From Verrucomicrobiota bacterium (lineage in GTDB: Bacteria > Verrucomicrobiota > Verrucomicrobiia > Opitutales > Opitutaceae), in the NCBI GenBank assembly GCA_023433275.1, contig JAEZDN010000129.1, forward strand, positions 1-44,369: a stretch of DNA of 44,369 bases, given 5' to 3'. The notes under the pieces were generated by a model. It was not told the DNA's origin. It was given only the letters and a program-made list of their open reading frames with translations, and did not search any database. Positions within the stretch are counted from its first letter, which is position 1. Each line of letters begins with the position of its first letter. The position numbers and the translations under genes are program-made. Below, in pieces: positions 8,610 to 16,979 of this stretch.

Positions 8610-8634
8610 GGGCGCGCACAAGGCGCGCCCCTGC
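8610..8634. repeat. Palindrome in the convergent gap, GCAG foot
   Basis: GGCGCGC, a CAAG-type loop and GCGCGCC, followed by CCTGC. Relative of the GTAG-foot copy at 37215-37239 with one base changed in the foot. It lies between the pseudouridine synthase (+) and quinoprotein (-) stop codons. Confidence 0.6.
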
Positions 8635-8654
8635 AAAAGATGGGGGGCCGGCCA

Positions 8655-10133
8655 TCACTCCACCGGGTAGGCGGTGAGGAAACCGTCGAGGCCGGCGACG
8701 ATGACTTTGTTGTCGGCGAGTACGGGGCCGCCGGCGTAACCGGCGAAGCGACCTTGGGCGGCCGCCGGCAGGGTCAGCCGCCATTGCACGGCTCCGGTGT
8801 CGCGGTCGAGTTTGACGAGGCCGGCGTGGTGCTCGATGAGCGTGCCGGGCATGTTTTGATTCACGGTGCCGGCGAAGACATGGCGCTCCGTCACGAGCGG
8901 CGTACCCCAGCTGAGGCCGTGAACGATGGTACTCCACCGGGCGCGGCCGCTCACCGGATCGATCGCGCTGACGCGCGCAAAGTCGGAACCGCCGAGATAC
9001 AGGAGGCCGTCGTGGACGGATGGCGTCGATTCGATCCACGAGAACCAATAGGAAAACTTCCAAGCAGGCGTGCCGCGCGTGGCATCGAAGGCGTGGAGCA
9101 GGTAGTCGCGGCTGCCCGCGATGAGGCGACCGTGGGCAATGACCGGCGTGGTGACCACCGCGCCACCGGTCTGCACGCGAATGGTTTCGCGGCGGGTGCG
9201 CCGGTCCAGAAGCACGACTGAGCCATCCATTGTGCCGAACATGAGCGTGTCGGGACCGTGCAGCGCGACCCCCGAATAGATGGGGGCGCGCGCATCGTGT
9301 CGCCACAGGATGGCGCCGGCTTGGGGATCGATCGCGTAGAGCCCGCCATCGCTGGAGCCGATGTACAGGACGCCCTCGTGGACGAGCGGCGACGCGGCGC
9401 GGTGGTTGAATGTGGGATTATCGGGCACCGAGCTGCCGGCGAGAAACTCGTTGTGAAGCGCGAGCCGCCAGCGGAACCCGCCGGTCTTGCGGTCGAGTGC
9501 CACGAGGTTGGCGCGGGTATCCAGGAAATAGGCGGCGACATCGTCCAGCGCGGCGCGTCCGTCGATGGGCGTCGTGCCGGGCCAGACCCAAAGCGCAGTG
9601 CCATCCTTCCCTTGCACGGCGTGAAAGCGGCCATCGCCCGCGCCGAGATAGACGATCCCGCCGTCGGCGACGGGCGGCGCCCAGGTCCCGGCACCCAGGG
9701 AATATTTCCAGAGCGGGGCCGGGGCCGGGGGCGGCTCGGGGGCTTCGATCCGAGCCGGCACGGGGGCGTCGCGGCGGAGGTCGAGGGGCAGCCCGGCGGC
9801 GGTGAAGTCGCCGGTCAGCCGGCCGCCATCGAGTTGGAGGCGGATGGGGAAAGGGGAGTTGATGATGTACTGGCCGGGGCCGGCCGGCTCGACGGTCACG
9901 CCGAGGTCGGCGTGGTGCGTGAACATCGTGGGAAAGTGGAGATGGAAGCCGAGCGCGCCGGACGCGGTGCGGCGGAACTCGAAGGCGATCGGGGCGGCCT
10001 CGCCCTGGGGCGCGGACACGGTTCCGCTCCAGGTGCCTTCCAAGGGCTCCGGATCAGGCGAGTTGATCGACGTGAGGGCGGCGAAGCCGGGCGAGGCGAG
10101 GGCCAGGACCAGCGGGAGAAAGCGGATTCGCAT
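8655..10133 (-). CDS. Exported PQQ-like beta-propeller (quinoprotein) protein
   Basis: 492 residues from the ATG at 10133, giving a clean signal peptide (MRIRFLPLVLALASPGFA); an ATG at 10151 would add six residues. An N-terminal ~100-residue beta domain (EPLEGTWSGTVSAPQGEAAPIAFEF) precedes a propeller of repeated blades with the PQQ/Trp-docking pattern, e.g. GGIVYLGAGDGRFHAVQGKDGTALW, GVLYIGSSDGGLYAIDPQAGAILW and GRLIAGSRDYLLHAFDATRGTPAW. No cytochrome motif or calcium-site Asp-Tyr-Trp pattern is evident, so it may be a structural or binding propeller rather than a dehydrogenase. The lipoprotein gene upstream (10254-10679) points the same way and may be co-transcribed. Confidence 0.88.
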   Translation of the reverse strand: MRIRFLPLVLALASPGFAALTSINSPDPEPLEGTWSGTVSAPQGEAAPIAFEFRRTASGALGFHLHFPTMFTHHADLGVTVEPAGPGQYIINSPFPIRLQLDGGRLTGDFTAAGLPLDLRRDAPVPARIEAPEPPPAPAPLWKYSLGAGTWAPPVADGGIVYLGAGDGRFHAVQGKDGTALWVWPGTTPIDGRAALDDVAAYFLDTRANLVALDRKTGGFRWRLALHNEFLAGSSVPDNPTFNHRAASPLVHEGVLYIGSSDGGLYAIDPQAGAILWRHDARAPIYSGVALHGPDTLMFGTMDGSVVLLDRRTRRETIRVQTGGAVVTTPVIAHGRLIAGSRDYLLHAFDATRGTPAWKFSYWFSWIESTPSVHDGLLYLGGSDFARVSAIDPVSGRARWSTIVHGLSWGTPLVTERHVFAGTVNQNMPGTLIEHHAGLVKLDRDTGAVQWRLTLPAAAQGRFAGYAGGPVLADNKVIVAGLDGFLTAYPVE

Positions 10134-10253
10134 GAGGACGCGGGAGCGCATAATGATCGAACTCCCCAGAGCGGCGGCGGGCACACTCTTTGTGTGTCAC
10201 AAACCGACTTTGCAGGGAGCTCGGCGCGAAAACTTGTCGCCTGGTCGCAACGA

Positions 10254-10679
10254 CTATTTCGCCGGGCCAAACAGGCGGTCGACGAGATCGGACACCACGC
10301 GGGCCACGGGCTGGCGGCCGGGAATTTTCGCAGCGTATTCCATGGTGCCGAGTGGTTCGCCTGAACGCAGGTCGCGCACGCGGATCTGGAGGTAGACGAG
10401 GCGATCGCCGAAGTCCCAGGTCCAGTTGTCCACGTAATGGATCATGGCCTGGGTGTCGTCTGGCATCATGGTGCGCGGGCCGGACTCGGCGGTGAGGCCG
10501 TGGGCGCGGAGCGCGTTGACGATGTGCCGGTCGATGGCGCGGCTGTCGCTGGGATTGGCGAGGACGAAGAACCGCTGGACCTGGTGGAGTTGCTTGTTCT
10601 GGTCGACCTGGGTGTCGATCGAGCTGCAGCCGCCGAGGAGGAGGACGAGGAGTAGGAGCGGAAAAGCGAGGCGCGGCAT
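10254..10679 (-). CDS. Small lipoprotein of unknown function
   Basis: 141 residues. MPRLAFPLLLLVLLLGGC is a classical lipoprotein signal with lipobox LGGC (Cys18), so the mature protein should be lipid-anchored in the periplasm or outer membrane. The mature part is a compact alpha/beta sequence (RFFVLANPSDSRAIDRHIVNALRAHGL; WTWDFGDRLVYLQIRVRDLRSGE) reminiscent of DUF4136-type lipoproteins, though I would not assign it. It precedes the exported propeller gene by 120 bp on the same strand. Confidence 0.8.
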   Translation of the reverse strand: MPRLAFPLLLLVLLLGGCSSIDTQVDQNKQLHQVQRFFVLANPSDSRAIDRHIVNALRAHGLTAESGPRTMMPDDTQAMIHYVDNWTWDFGDRLVYLQIRVRDLRSGEPLGTMEYAAKIPGRQPVARVVSDLVDRLFGPAK

Positions 10680-11053
10680 GTGGATGGGTTATTCCCAAGT
10701 TGCGGGCGAGGATTCAACCGCTTTCGGATTTTCGCGCGGGATCGTTCGTATCACGCCGATGGGCTGGATCGGTTTCGGGACGGGAGGCGAGTGGTCATCG
10801 GGAGGGCGATTCCTCGCCACGGGCATGGTGGAACTCGGTGAAGGATTCGAGGAGTTGGTGCGCATGCGTCCTTTCCCTTGGATCCTTCGCGCCGGTCAGG
10901 ATGACGGCGGCGGGTGTGTCTTGAGTTCTCCCAGGTTTAACTCCGCCCGATATCAGGAGGGCAGTTTCTTCGGGGTCGAAACGGGATCGTCCGAGGACCG
11001 AGCAAGCTCGACCCCTGTCATTCGGAACCGAGCCCCACCTTATGATGGGACGA
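10680..11053. repeat. Intergenic repeats: GGATCCTTCG element and GACCGAGCAAGCTCG palindrome
   Basis: 10880-10907 matches GGATCCTTCG-N6-TCAGGATGACGG, also found at 21137, 21443 and 24848. 10995-11015 is GGACCGAGCAAGCTCGACCC, an AAGC-centred palindrome with relatives at 25045 and 37146. No gene is seen in the gap. Confidence 0.65.
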
Positions 11054-11458
11054 TCAAAGCGTCGCGAAGATGGCGCGGAGGTCGGACGGGAAGATCGGCT
11101 TCGGGAGGATATGATCCACGCGATGCCGACGGTAGGCGGCGTCGACGGCCATGCTGAGCTCGGAACTGAAAACGATGATGCGGCCGGGATACTTGAAGGC
11201 GCGCAATTCGGCGACGAGTTCCAGGCCGCTGATGGTCGGCATGTGATGGTCGGTGATGACCACGTCGTAGGCGCTCGGGTCGCGCTTGAGCATCTCGAGC
11301 GCGAGCTTGCCATCGTGCACCGAGTCGACCTTGTGGCCGTCGCGGCCGAGCACGATTTCCAACAGTTGGCGCAGTTCGCGCATGTCGTCGGCATAAAGCA
11401 CGCGCAGGGATTTACGCGGGCCGGCCTGGTTGGTCGTGGTCGAAGCAGGCGAGGTCAT
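11054..11458 (-). CDS. Receiver-only response regulator (CheY-like), paralogue 1
   Basis: 134 residues from the ATG at 11458. A single receiver domain: acidic pair D24/D25 (LYADD), phospho-acceptor D70 in VVITDHHMP, Ser pair in IIVFSSE (switch position) and K120 in ILPKPI. No output domain, so it must signal by protein contact. It closely resembles the regulator at 13787-14203 (both share TDHHMP..GLELV and GRIIVFSSEL), and the two flank an M3 peptidase on the same strand. No histidine kinase is in the window. A longer in-frame start is possible but adds sequence unlike the family. Confidence 0.93.
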   Translation of the reverse strand: MTSPASTTTNQAGPRKSLRVLYADDMRELRQLLEIVLGRDGHKVDSVHDGKLALEMLKRDPSAYDVVITDHHMPTISGLELVAELRAFKYPGRIIVFSSELSMAVDAAYRRHRVDHILPKPIFPSDLRAIFATL

Positions 11459-11534
11459 GCACTTATAACGGAACAAGTAGCAGATATTTTGGCGTTTGTC
11501 TCGTGTGCTTCTGTGAAAACGTTGGAAATACCGA

Positions 11535-13691
11535 TTATTCCGGCGCGAGGCCGCGGCGGACGAACAGCGGCCGGATGTCGGGGTCGGCGCCGGTGAAATC
11601 GCGGAAAAGGTCCAGGGCCTCGCGGCTGCCGCCGCGTGAGAGTAGGGCCGAACGGAACCGGTCGCCATTGGCGCGCGTGAGGCCGCCGTTTTTCTTGATC
11701 CACTCGACGGTCTGGGCGTCGAGCACCTCGCTCCAGAAATAGGAATAGTAGCCGGCCGAGTACCCGCCGGCGAAGACGTGGGAAAAATACGTGCTGCGGT
11801 AGCGCGGCGGGACCGGGGCGAAATCGAGCCCGGCCTTGCGGAGGGCCGCGGCCTCGAAGTCCAGGACGCCGGCGGCGTCGGGGACCTGGTCGGGCTTCAA
11901 CTGATGCCACGCCTGGTCGATGAGGGTGGCGGCGAGGTATTCGGTGGTCTTGAAACCCTGGTCGAACTTCGCGGCGGCGGCGATCTTGTCGAGGAGCGGT
12001 TGCGGGATGGGTTCGCCGGTTTGGTAGTGCTTGGCGTAGTTCCGGAGGATCTCGGGCCAGGTGGCCCACATCTCGTTCACCTGCGAGGGAAACTCCACGA
12101 AGTCGCGGGGGACGATCGTGCCGGCGAAGCGCGGGTATTTCACGGCGGAGAACAGACCGTGCAGGGTGTGGCCGAACTCGTGGAACATCGTGTTGACCTC
12201 GTCGTGGGTCATCAGCGTGGGCTCGCCCTCGGGGGGCTTCGGGATGTTCTGGTGGTTGCCGATCACGGGCTTGGCGCCGGTGAGGCCGTTCTGGGGCACA
12301 TAGGCATTCATCCACGCGCCACCGCGCTTGCTCGGGCGGGCATAGAAATCGCCGAGGAACAGCGCCATCGGCGAACCGTCGGCGTCGAAGATCTCATAGA
12401 CGAGCATGTCATCGGTGTAACCCTTGAGGTCCGGGCGCGGCTTGAAGGTGATGCCGTAGAGTCGGGTGGCGGCATAGAACACGCCGTCCTCGAGGACGCG
12501 CTTGAGCTCGTAGTAGGGCTTCAGCTCGTTCTCGTCGAAGGCGTAGCGCTCCTGGCGGACCTTCTCGGCGTAGTGGGCCCAGTCCCAGGCGGCGACGGGG
12601 TGGCCCGCGCCGGCGGCGTCGATCACCTTTTGCATGTCGGCCGCCTCGCGGCGGGCGTTGGCGACGGCGAGCGGGGCGGCGTCCGCGAGCAGGGCGTTGA
12701 GGCGGTCGACGCTGCCGATGGTTTGTTCCTCGAGCTGGTAGGCGGCGTGATTGGGGTAGCCGAGCAGCGCGGCGCGCTCGGCGCGGAGTTTGGCCATCTT
12801 GGAAACGGCCTCACGGTTGTCGAAATCGCCGCCGCGGCTGCCGCGGGCCATGGACGCGGCCATGATCTTCTCGCGCAGGGCGCGGTTGGTGAGGTCGGTC
12901 AGCGGGGGCTGGCCCGTGGTGTTTTGGAGGCGGATGAGGTACTTGCCCTCGTGGCCGGCGGCGGTGGCGGCCTTGGCCGCGGTGGCGATCGCGGCGTCGG
13001 ACAGGCCCGCGAGTTCCTCCTTGGTGTCGACGAGAACGGCGGAGGCGTTGATTTCCTTGAGGACGTTCTGGCTGAACTGCGTGGAGAGGGTGGCGAGTTC
13101 GGCGTTGAGGGCCTTGAGGACGGTCTTGTCGGACTCGGACAGGAGGGCGCCGGCACGGACGAAGTCCTTGTAATAGCGCTCGAGGAGCCGGAGGGACTCG
13201 GGGTCGAGTTTGAGGGAGGCGCGCTGGTCGTAGAGGCTTTTCACGCGGCTGAACAGCGCGTGGTTGAGGCCGATGGCGTCGCTGTGGGCGGAAAAACGGG
13301 GCGACATCTCAGCCTCGATTTTCTGCAGGGTGGGATTGGTGAGGGCGCCGGTGAGGATCCCGAACGCGCGCTGGGCGCGATTGAGCGTTTCGCCGCTGCG
13401 CTCGAGGGCGATGATGGTGTTGTCGAAGGTCGGGGCGGCGGAGTTGCCGGCGATCGCGTCAACTTCGCGAAGTTCCTCGGCCATGCCGATTTCGAAGGCC
13501 GGGACAAAGTGCTCGTCCTTGATGAGTTCGAACGGAGGCAGCTGGTACGGCAGGGCGCTGGGCGCGAGCAGGGGGTTCTCGGTCATGGCATTCGGGCTGG
13601 CGGGAGTCGCCGCAAAGCTTGCGGAGGTGAAAACGAAGGCGGCGGTCGCGACCGCGAGGGCCGGGCGGCGGGTGATGAAGGGCAAGGACAT
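11535..13691 (-). CDS. Exported M3 family zinc metallopeptidase (peptidyl-dipeptidase Dcp / oligopeptidase A-like)
   Basis: 718 residues from the ATG at 13691, which gives a tidy signal peptide (MSLPFITRRPALAVATAAFVFTSASFA); ATGs at 13718 and 13745 add 9 or 18 residues. The catalytic motif MFHEFGHTLHGLFS (H504, E505, H508) and the third zinc ligand E533 in RDFVEFPSQVNEMW are intact, and the helical N-terminal half is typical of M3. The enzyme should trim oligopeptides, probably in the periplasm. Dcp-like (removal of C-terminal dipeptides) fits the length and the motif NPLLAPSALPYQLPPFELI near the N-terminus. Lies between two receiver-only response regulators, 76 and 95 bp away. Confidence 0.93.
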   Translation of the reverse strand: MSLPFITRRPALAVATAAFVFTSASFAATPASPNAMTENPLLAPSALPYQLPPFELIKDEHFVPAFEIGMAEELREVDAIAGNSAAPTFDNTIIALERSGETLNRAQRAFGILTGALTNPTLQKIEAEMSPRFSAHSDAIGLNHALFSRVKSLYDQRASLKLDPESLRLLERYYKDFVRAGALLSESDKTVLKALNAELATLSTQFSQNVLKEINASAVLVDTKEELAGLSDAAIATAAKAATAAGHEGKYLIRLQNTTGQPPLTDLTNRALREKIMAASMARGSRGGDFDNREAVSKMAKLRAERAALLGYPNHAAYQLEEQTIGSVDRLNALLADAAPLAVANARREAADMQKVIDAAGAGHPVAAWDWAHYAEKVRQERYAFDENELKPYYELKRVLEDGVFYAATRLYGITFKPRPDLKGYTDDMLVYEIFDADGSPMALFLGDFYARPSKRGGAWMNAYVPQNGLTGAKPVIGNHQNIPKPPEGEPTLMTHDEVNTMFHEFGHTLHGLFSAVKYPRFAGTIVPRDFVEFPSQVNEMWATWPEILRNYAKHYQTGEPIPQPLLDKIAAAAKFDQGFKTTEYLAATLIDQAWHQLKPDQVPDAAGVLDFEAAALRKAGLDFAPVPPRYRSTYFSHVFAGGYSAGYYSYFWSEVLDAQTVEWIKKNGGLTRANGDRFRSALLSRGGSREALDLFRDFTGADPDIRPLFVRRGLAPE

Positions 13692-13786
13692 GGGCAGGTT
13701 TTTCCGGGGAAAAGACATGCTTAAGCGCGTCTTTGCAAGTGTCATAAGCCGGCCCGGCCCCGGCCTGGCCAACCCCGCATCCCGAC

Positions 13787-14203
13787 TCAGGCCGACTGCG
13801 GGACGAGCGGAAACATCTGGGCCAGCAGCGACCGCAACGCGGCGGGTCGGACGGGCTTGGCGAGGACCTGGTCAACCTTCAGCCGCATGTATTCCTCGTG
13901 AATCGCGGGGTTCAGTTCGGAACTGAAGACAATGATGCGGCCGGTGAAGGGCATGAGTCGAACGGCACGAACGAGTTCCAAGCCATTCATCACCGGCATG
14001 TGATGATCGGTGATCAGCAGATCGAAATCGTGGGGACCGCGCACCAGTCGTTCGCAGGCCGCGCTGCCGTCAGTACAGGTTTCCAACTGATGACCTTCCG
14101 GAACAAGCACCAAGCGCATCAGTTCGCGCAGCGCACCCAAGTCCTCGGCATAGAGCACACGCAGGCTTCGCCCTGGATTCTTGGTCGTGGAAGCGGAAGG
14201 CAT
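13787..14203 (-). CDS. Receiver-only response regulator (CheY-like), paralogue 2
   Basis: 138 residues from the ATG at 14203. Receiver motifs are complete: E20/D21 in LYAED, phospho-acceptor D66 in LLITDHHMP, Ser pair in IIVFSSEL and K116 in VLAKPV. The likeness to the protein at 11054-11458 runs the full length, so the pair arose by duplication. First gene of a same-strand series (this gene, M3 peptidase, paralogue 1). An in-frame ATG at 14266 would add 21 residues outside the domain. Confidence 0.93.
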   Translation of the reverse strand: MPSASTTKNPGRSLRVLYAEDLGALRELMRLVLVPEGHQLETCTDGSAACERLVRGPHDFDLLITDHHMPVMNGLELVRAVRLMPFTGRIIVFSSELNPAIHEEYMRLKVDQVLAKPVRPAALRSLLAQMFPLVPQSA

Positions 14204-14527
14204 GTGGCGGGCAGAATGAATGGTCGGGAACGTGGAAATGAGGGCGCGTCGCACGATCTTAGTCACGTCCGGAGCTCAAAGGTTTTGCGAAAAACGTCTG
14301 AATGAAAAACAGCATCCATCGCGGGCCTTTGGCGCGCGACGTAGGGCCGTTTCAACCTAGTGGCGCGAACAAATCCGAGCGATGGGCTCGCCAACGTGAA
14401 TTTTTCTTCGCGCCCGAGGCGTTTTCGAGGGAGGGAGGCTCGAGCGGAGATGAACTCGTTCGCGCGGTGCGAACCGGGATCGCCCTTGCGAGACGACTCA
14501 GCCGGCACCATGCAGTTGCAGCTCGAT
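14204..14527. other. Intergenic region, nothing recognised
   Basis: Upstream of the response regulator (-), so it should hold its promoter. I see no gene or clear repeat until the REPIN at 14528. Confidence 0.4.
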
Positions 14528-14650
14528 CCCGCAGCGTGCGCGGTCGAACCGTTCCGTTGTCGGGGCGTGGCTCGTCCACGCCCTTGGTTCCCGCGGCGAG
14601 GAAAGGTCGCGGTCAAGCCACGCCCCTACGACCGACTGCCTATTTCCGAC
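14528..14650. repeat. REPIN family B, copy 1
   Basis: Two inverted palindromes with a conserved spacer. First: GGCGTGG-CTCGT-CCACGCC (~14562-14583), with CGGG in the foot position instead of GTAGGG; second: GTCGCGGTCAAGCCACGCC ending CCTAC (to ~14629). The spacer is TTGGTTCCCGC plus about 12 nt. Flanking sequence on both sides (CCGCAG.GTGCGCGGTCGAAC and TTTCCG) is shared with the copy at 21253. It abuts the stop codon of the hydrolase at 14651. Confidence 0.8.
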
Positions 14651-15628
14651 TCAGTGCGCGAGGTGTTCGCGGAGAAACGCGTCGATGAAACGAAGGCTCG
14701 CCGCGCTGGTGAAGGCGGGGCCGCCATGGGCGGAGCCGTGCTGGACCTTGAAAACGACAGGGCGGCCGAGACGTTCGTAGGCGCCCGCCAGTTCGTGCGA
14801 CTGGTTGATCGGCATTTGCGGATCCTGGTCGCCGTGCATTAACAAGAGGGGCGGATCCTGCGCGTCCACGTGAAAAACCGGACTCGCGAGTTGTGCGATC
14901 GCGGGCAACGCATCGGGTTGGCCGCCGAGGAACAGGTCGAGTGCCGGGGCGCGCACGCTGATACCGTGAGGCGTCGATTGCTTGAGAATGGTCGTGAGAT
15001 TGCTGGCGCCGTACAGGTCGACGATCGCCTGGACCGCGGAGGAGGTGTCGCGATTTTTTCCGACGGCGCCCTCGAGTTCCGGGTGTCCATTGGTCACACC
15101 CACGAGGGCGGCGAGGTGCCCGCCGGCGGAAGAACCTGCGATCACGAAACGGTGGGCCGGCAGACCCAGTTCGGTCGCGTGTGCGCGGAGGTAGCGGATG
15201 GCGGCCTTGATATCATGAATTTGTGCCGGGAATTTCGCCTGCGGGGACAAACGGTAGTCCACGCTCGCGATGGCCCAGCCGAGATCGACCAAGCCTCTGA
15301 GGTCGACGCCGTCGCGGGTGCCGCTCCGCCAGGCGCCGCCGTGGACCCAAACGATGAGTCCCGCGGGCGGACCGTCGGGACGGTGGAGGTCGAGCTTGAG
15401 TTCCGTGCCATCGACCGAGGCGAAGGGAATCCCGCGGACGATCTCACCGGCGCGAGCAGCGGCTGGGAGGAGCAGTGTGGCGAGCAGGGTGAAGAGGAGC
15501 GCCTGGCGGGAAAGGGCGCCTTGATGGCTCGATGGCGGGAGGGGCTTTGCGCCGCGACTGGATGGATCGAGCGGAAGGTCGGGGCGCAAAGCCGCGCCCA
15601 CGCGCTTTGGATTGGCCGGGGTGCGCAT
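14651..15628 (-). CDS. Exported alpha/beta hydrolase (BD-FAE / acetylesterase-like)
   Basis: 325 residues. Oxyanion-hole motif VWVHGGAWRSG, nucleophile elbow GSSAGGH and a C-terminal Asp/His pair (MHGDQDPQMP; HGSAHGG) mark a carboxylesterase of the feruloyl/acetyl-esterase type. RQALLFTLLATLLLPAAARA is a convincing signal peptide but starts about residue 42. The ATG at 15628 overlaps the aldo/keto reductase stop (TGATG), which supports coupling; the 41 residues between are Pro/Arg-rich and contain an 11-bp inverted repeat (15543-15553/15583-15593). A shorter product from a non-ATG start cannot be excluded. Probable substrate: plant or algal polysaccharide esters (inference). Confidence 0.85.
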   Translation of the reverse strand: MRTPANPKRVGAALRPDLPLDPSSRGAKPLPPSSHQGALSRQALLFTLLATLLLPAAARAGEIVRGIPFASVDGTELKLDLHRPDGPPAGLIVWVHGGAWRSGTRDGVDLRGLVDLGWAIASVDYRLSPQAKFPAQIHDIKAAIRYLRAHATELGLPAHRFVIAGSSAGGHLAALVGVTNGHPELEGAVGKNRDTSSAVQAIVDLYGASNLTTILKQSTPHGISVRAPALDLFLGGQPDALPAIAQLASPVFHVDAQDPPLLLMHGDQDPQMPINQSHELAGAYERLGRPVVFKVQHGSAHGGPAFTSAASLRFIDAFLREHLAH

Positions 15629-16623
15629 CACTTCGCGGTATCGAGCAGTTTCATGAATTGCTCGGGATAACGCGTGCCGGCGACGGCGGAGGCGGGGAAG
15701 ACCTGCTCGATTTCGGCCAAGTCGGCCGCGGAAAGCTTGAGGTCCAGCGCGCCGAGATTCTCGTCGAGGTTGCGGATCCGGCGTGTGCCCGGGATGGGCA
15801 GGATGAAATCGCCCTGGGCCAGCACCCACGCGAGCGCGAGCTGGCTGGCCGTGCAGCCCTTGCGCGCGGCCATTTCCTGGATGCGCGCGACGAGGGCGAG
15901 ATTGCGGGCGAAATTCTCTCCCTGGAAGCGGGGTTGCGAGCGGCGCTGGTCGTCGGGAGCGAAGTCGTCGACGCTTTTGAATTGTCCGGTGAGAAAACCG
16001 CGGCCGAGCGGGCTGTAGGGCACGAACGCGATGCCGAGTTCGCGGCAGGCGGGAATGACTTTTTCCTCCACGTCGCGCGACCAGAGCGAGTACTCGCTTT
16101 GCACGGCGGCGATGGGATGGACGGCGCTGGCGCGGCGCAGGCTCGTGGCGCCGGCTTCCGAGAGACCGAGATGGCGGACCTTGCCGGCCTTCACGAGTTC
16201 GGCCATTGCGCCGACCGTTTCCTCGACGGGGATGGTCGCGTCGATGCGATGCGCGTAGTAGAGGTCGATGACGTCGATGCCGAGCCGTTGAAGGCTGGCG
16301 TCGCACGCCGCGCGGACGTAGTCGGGCTTGCCGTTGACGACGCGCTTGTGCGGATCGGCGCGGTCGCGGATGAAGCCGAATTTCGTCGCGAGGAAAACGT
16401 CGCTCCGGCGCGTCTTGAGAAGCTTGCCGAGCAGGATCTCGTTGTCGCCGTAGCCGTACATGTCGGCGGTGTCGAGGTGCGTGACCCCGCGGTCGAGCGC
16501 GTGATTGAGCGTGGCGAGCGACTCGGCCTCGTTGTGCGGGCCATAGAAGTCGGACATGCCCATGCAGCCGAGTCCGAGGGCGGGGAGGTGGGGTCCGTTT
16601 TTCCCGAGCTGGCGCTTTTCCAT
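15628..16623 (-). CDS. Aldo/keto reductase (AKR superfamily, PLP/YdhF-like class)
   Basis: 331 residues from the ATG at 16623. MEKRQLGKNGPHLPALGLGCMGMSDFYG is the AKR N-terminus; the catalytic tetrad is D51 and Y56 in HLDTADMYG, K81 in ATKFG and the His of LYYAHRID. The NADPH site is seen near the C-terminus in PIPGTRRIRNLDENLGAL. A cytoplasmic TIM-barrel enzyme reducing aldehydes or ketones; substrate unknown. The open frame extends 42 codons upstream but that part is low-complexity Pro/Ser. Its stop overlaps the start of the downstream hydrolase by one base (TGATG). Confidence 0.94.
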   Translation of the reverse strand: MEKRQLGKNGPHLPALGLGCMGMSDFYGPHNEAESLATLNHALDRGVTHLDTADMYGYGDNEILLGKLLKTRRSDVFLATKFGFIRDRADPHKRVVNGKPDYVRAACDASLQRLGIDVIDLYYAHRIDATIPVEETVGAMAELVKAGKVRHLGLSEAGATSLRRASAVHPIAAVQSEYSLWSRDVEEKVIPACRELGIAFVPYSPLGRGFLTGQFKSVDDFAPDDQRRSQPRFQGENFARNLALVARIQEMAARKGCTASQLALAWVLAQGDFILPIPGTRRIRNLDENLGALDLKLSAADLAEIEQVFPASAVAGTRYPEQFMKLLDTAK

Positions 16624-16785
16624 GACGCAGAGACTAGCCAGCGGAGGGTGGAAAGTAAACGTGGGGTGTGTCCTAACAGGTGAGTGGGCGGGAGCGGAAG
16701 GCGCAAGGGGCAGGGAGCAAGGGCAGGGCAGGGAGAGGCGTGGGTTCACCGTTGCGGTTAACCTTCGCCGCGAGCGGACGCGGGG

Positions 16786-16972
16786 ATCGCCTGTAAACAG
16801 GCTCCTACTGAGTGGGCGGGAGCGCCAAGGGGCAAAGCGCGAGGAGCAGAGGGCGGGGGAAACAATATGACTTCGGACGATGGCGTGACCTTCTGGTGTA
16901 GGAGCCTGTTTACAGGCGATAGGGCTATCCGCCGCGAGCGAACGCGGGAATCGCCTGTAAACAGGCTCCTAC
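16786..16972. repeat. REPIN family A: half copy and complete doublet
   Basis: Complete doublet 16898-16972: GTAGGAGCCTGTTTACAGGC at 16898-16917, a ~29-nt spacer (GGGCTATCCGCCGCGAGCG..), and the exact inverted copy ending CCTAC at 16972. A half copy (spacer plus right REP, about 16766-16808) lies 100 bp away with the same spacer (CGCCGCGAGCGGACGCGG). Each REP has a 6-bp stem GCCTGT/ACAGGC after a GTAGGA foot. They occupy the gap 16624-16979 between the reductase and the TPR protein; no gene is seen there. Confidence 0.88.
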
Positions 16973-16979
16973 AGGCCGA

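Noticed and set aside
11778..13724. 648-codon plus-strand frame opposite the M3 peptidase
   Set aside because: Composition is the typical shadow (Leu/Gly/Val/Glu/Ala repeats); the HEFGH-bearing frame is on the minus strand.
15629..16306. Extension of the alpha/beta hydrolase frame through the aldo/keto reductase
   Set aside because: The reductase frame has all catalytic residues; the extension is low-complexity Arg/Pro sequence.
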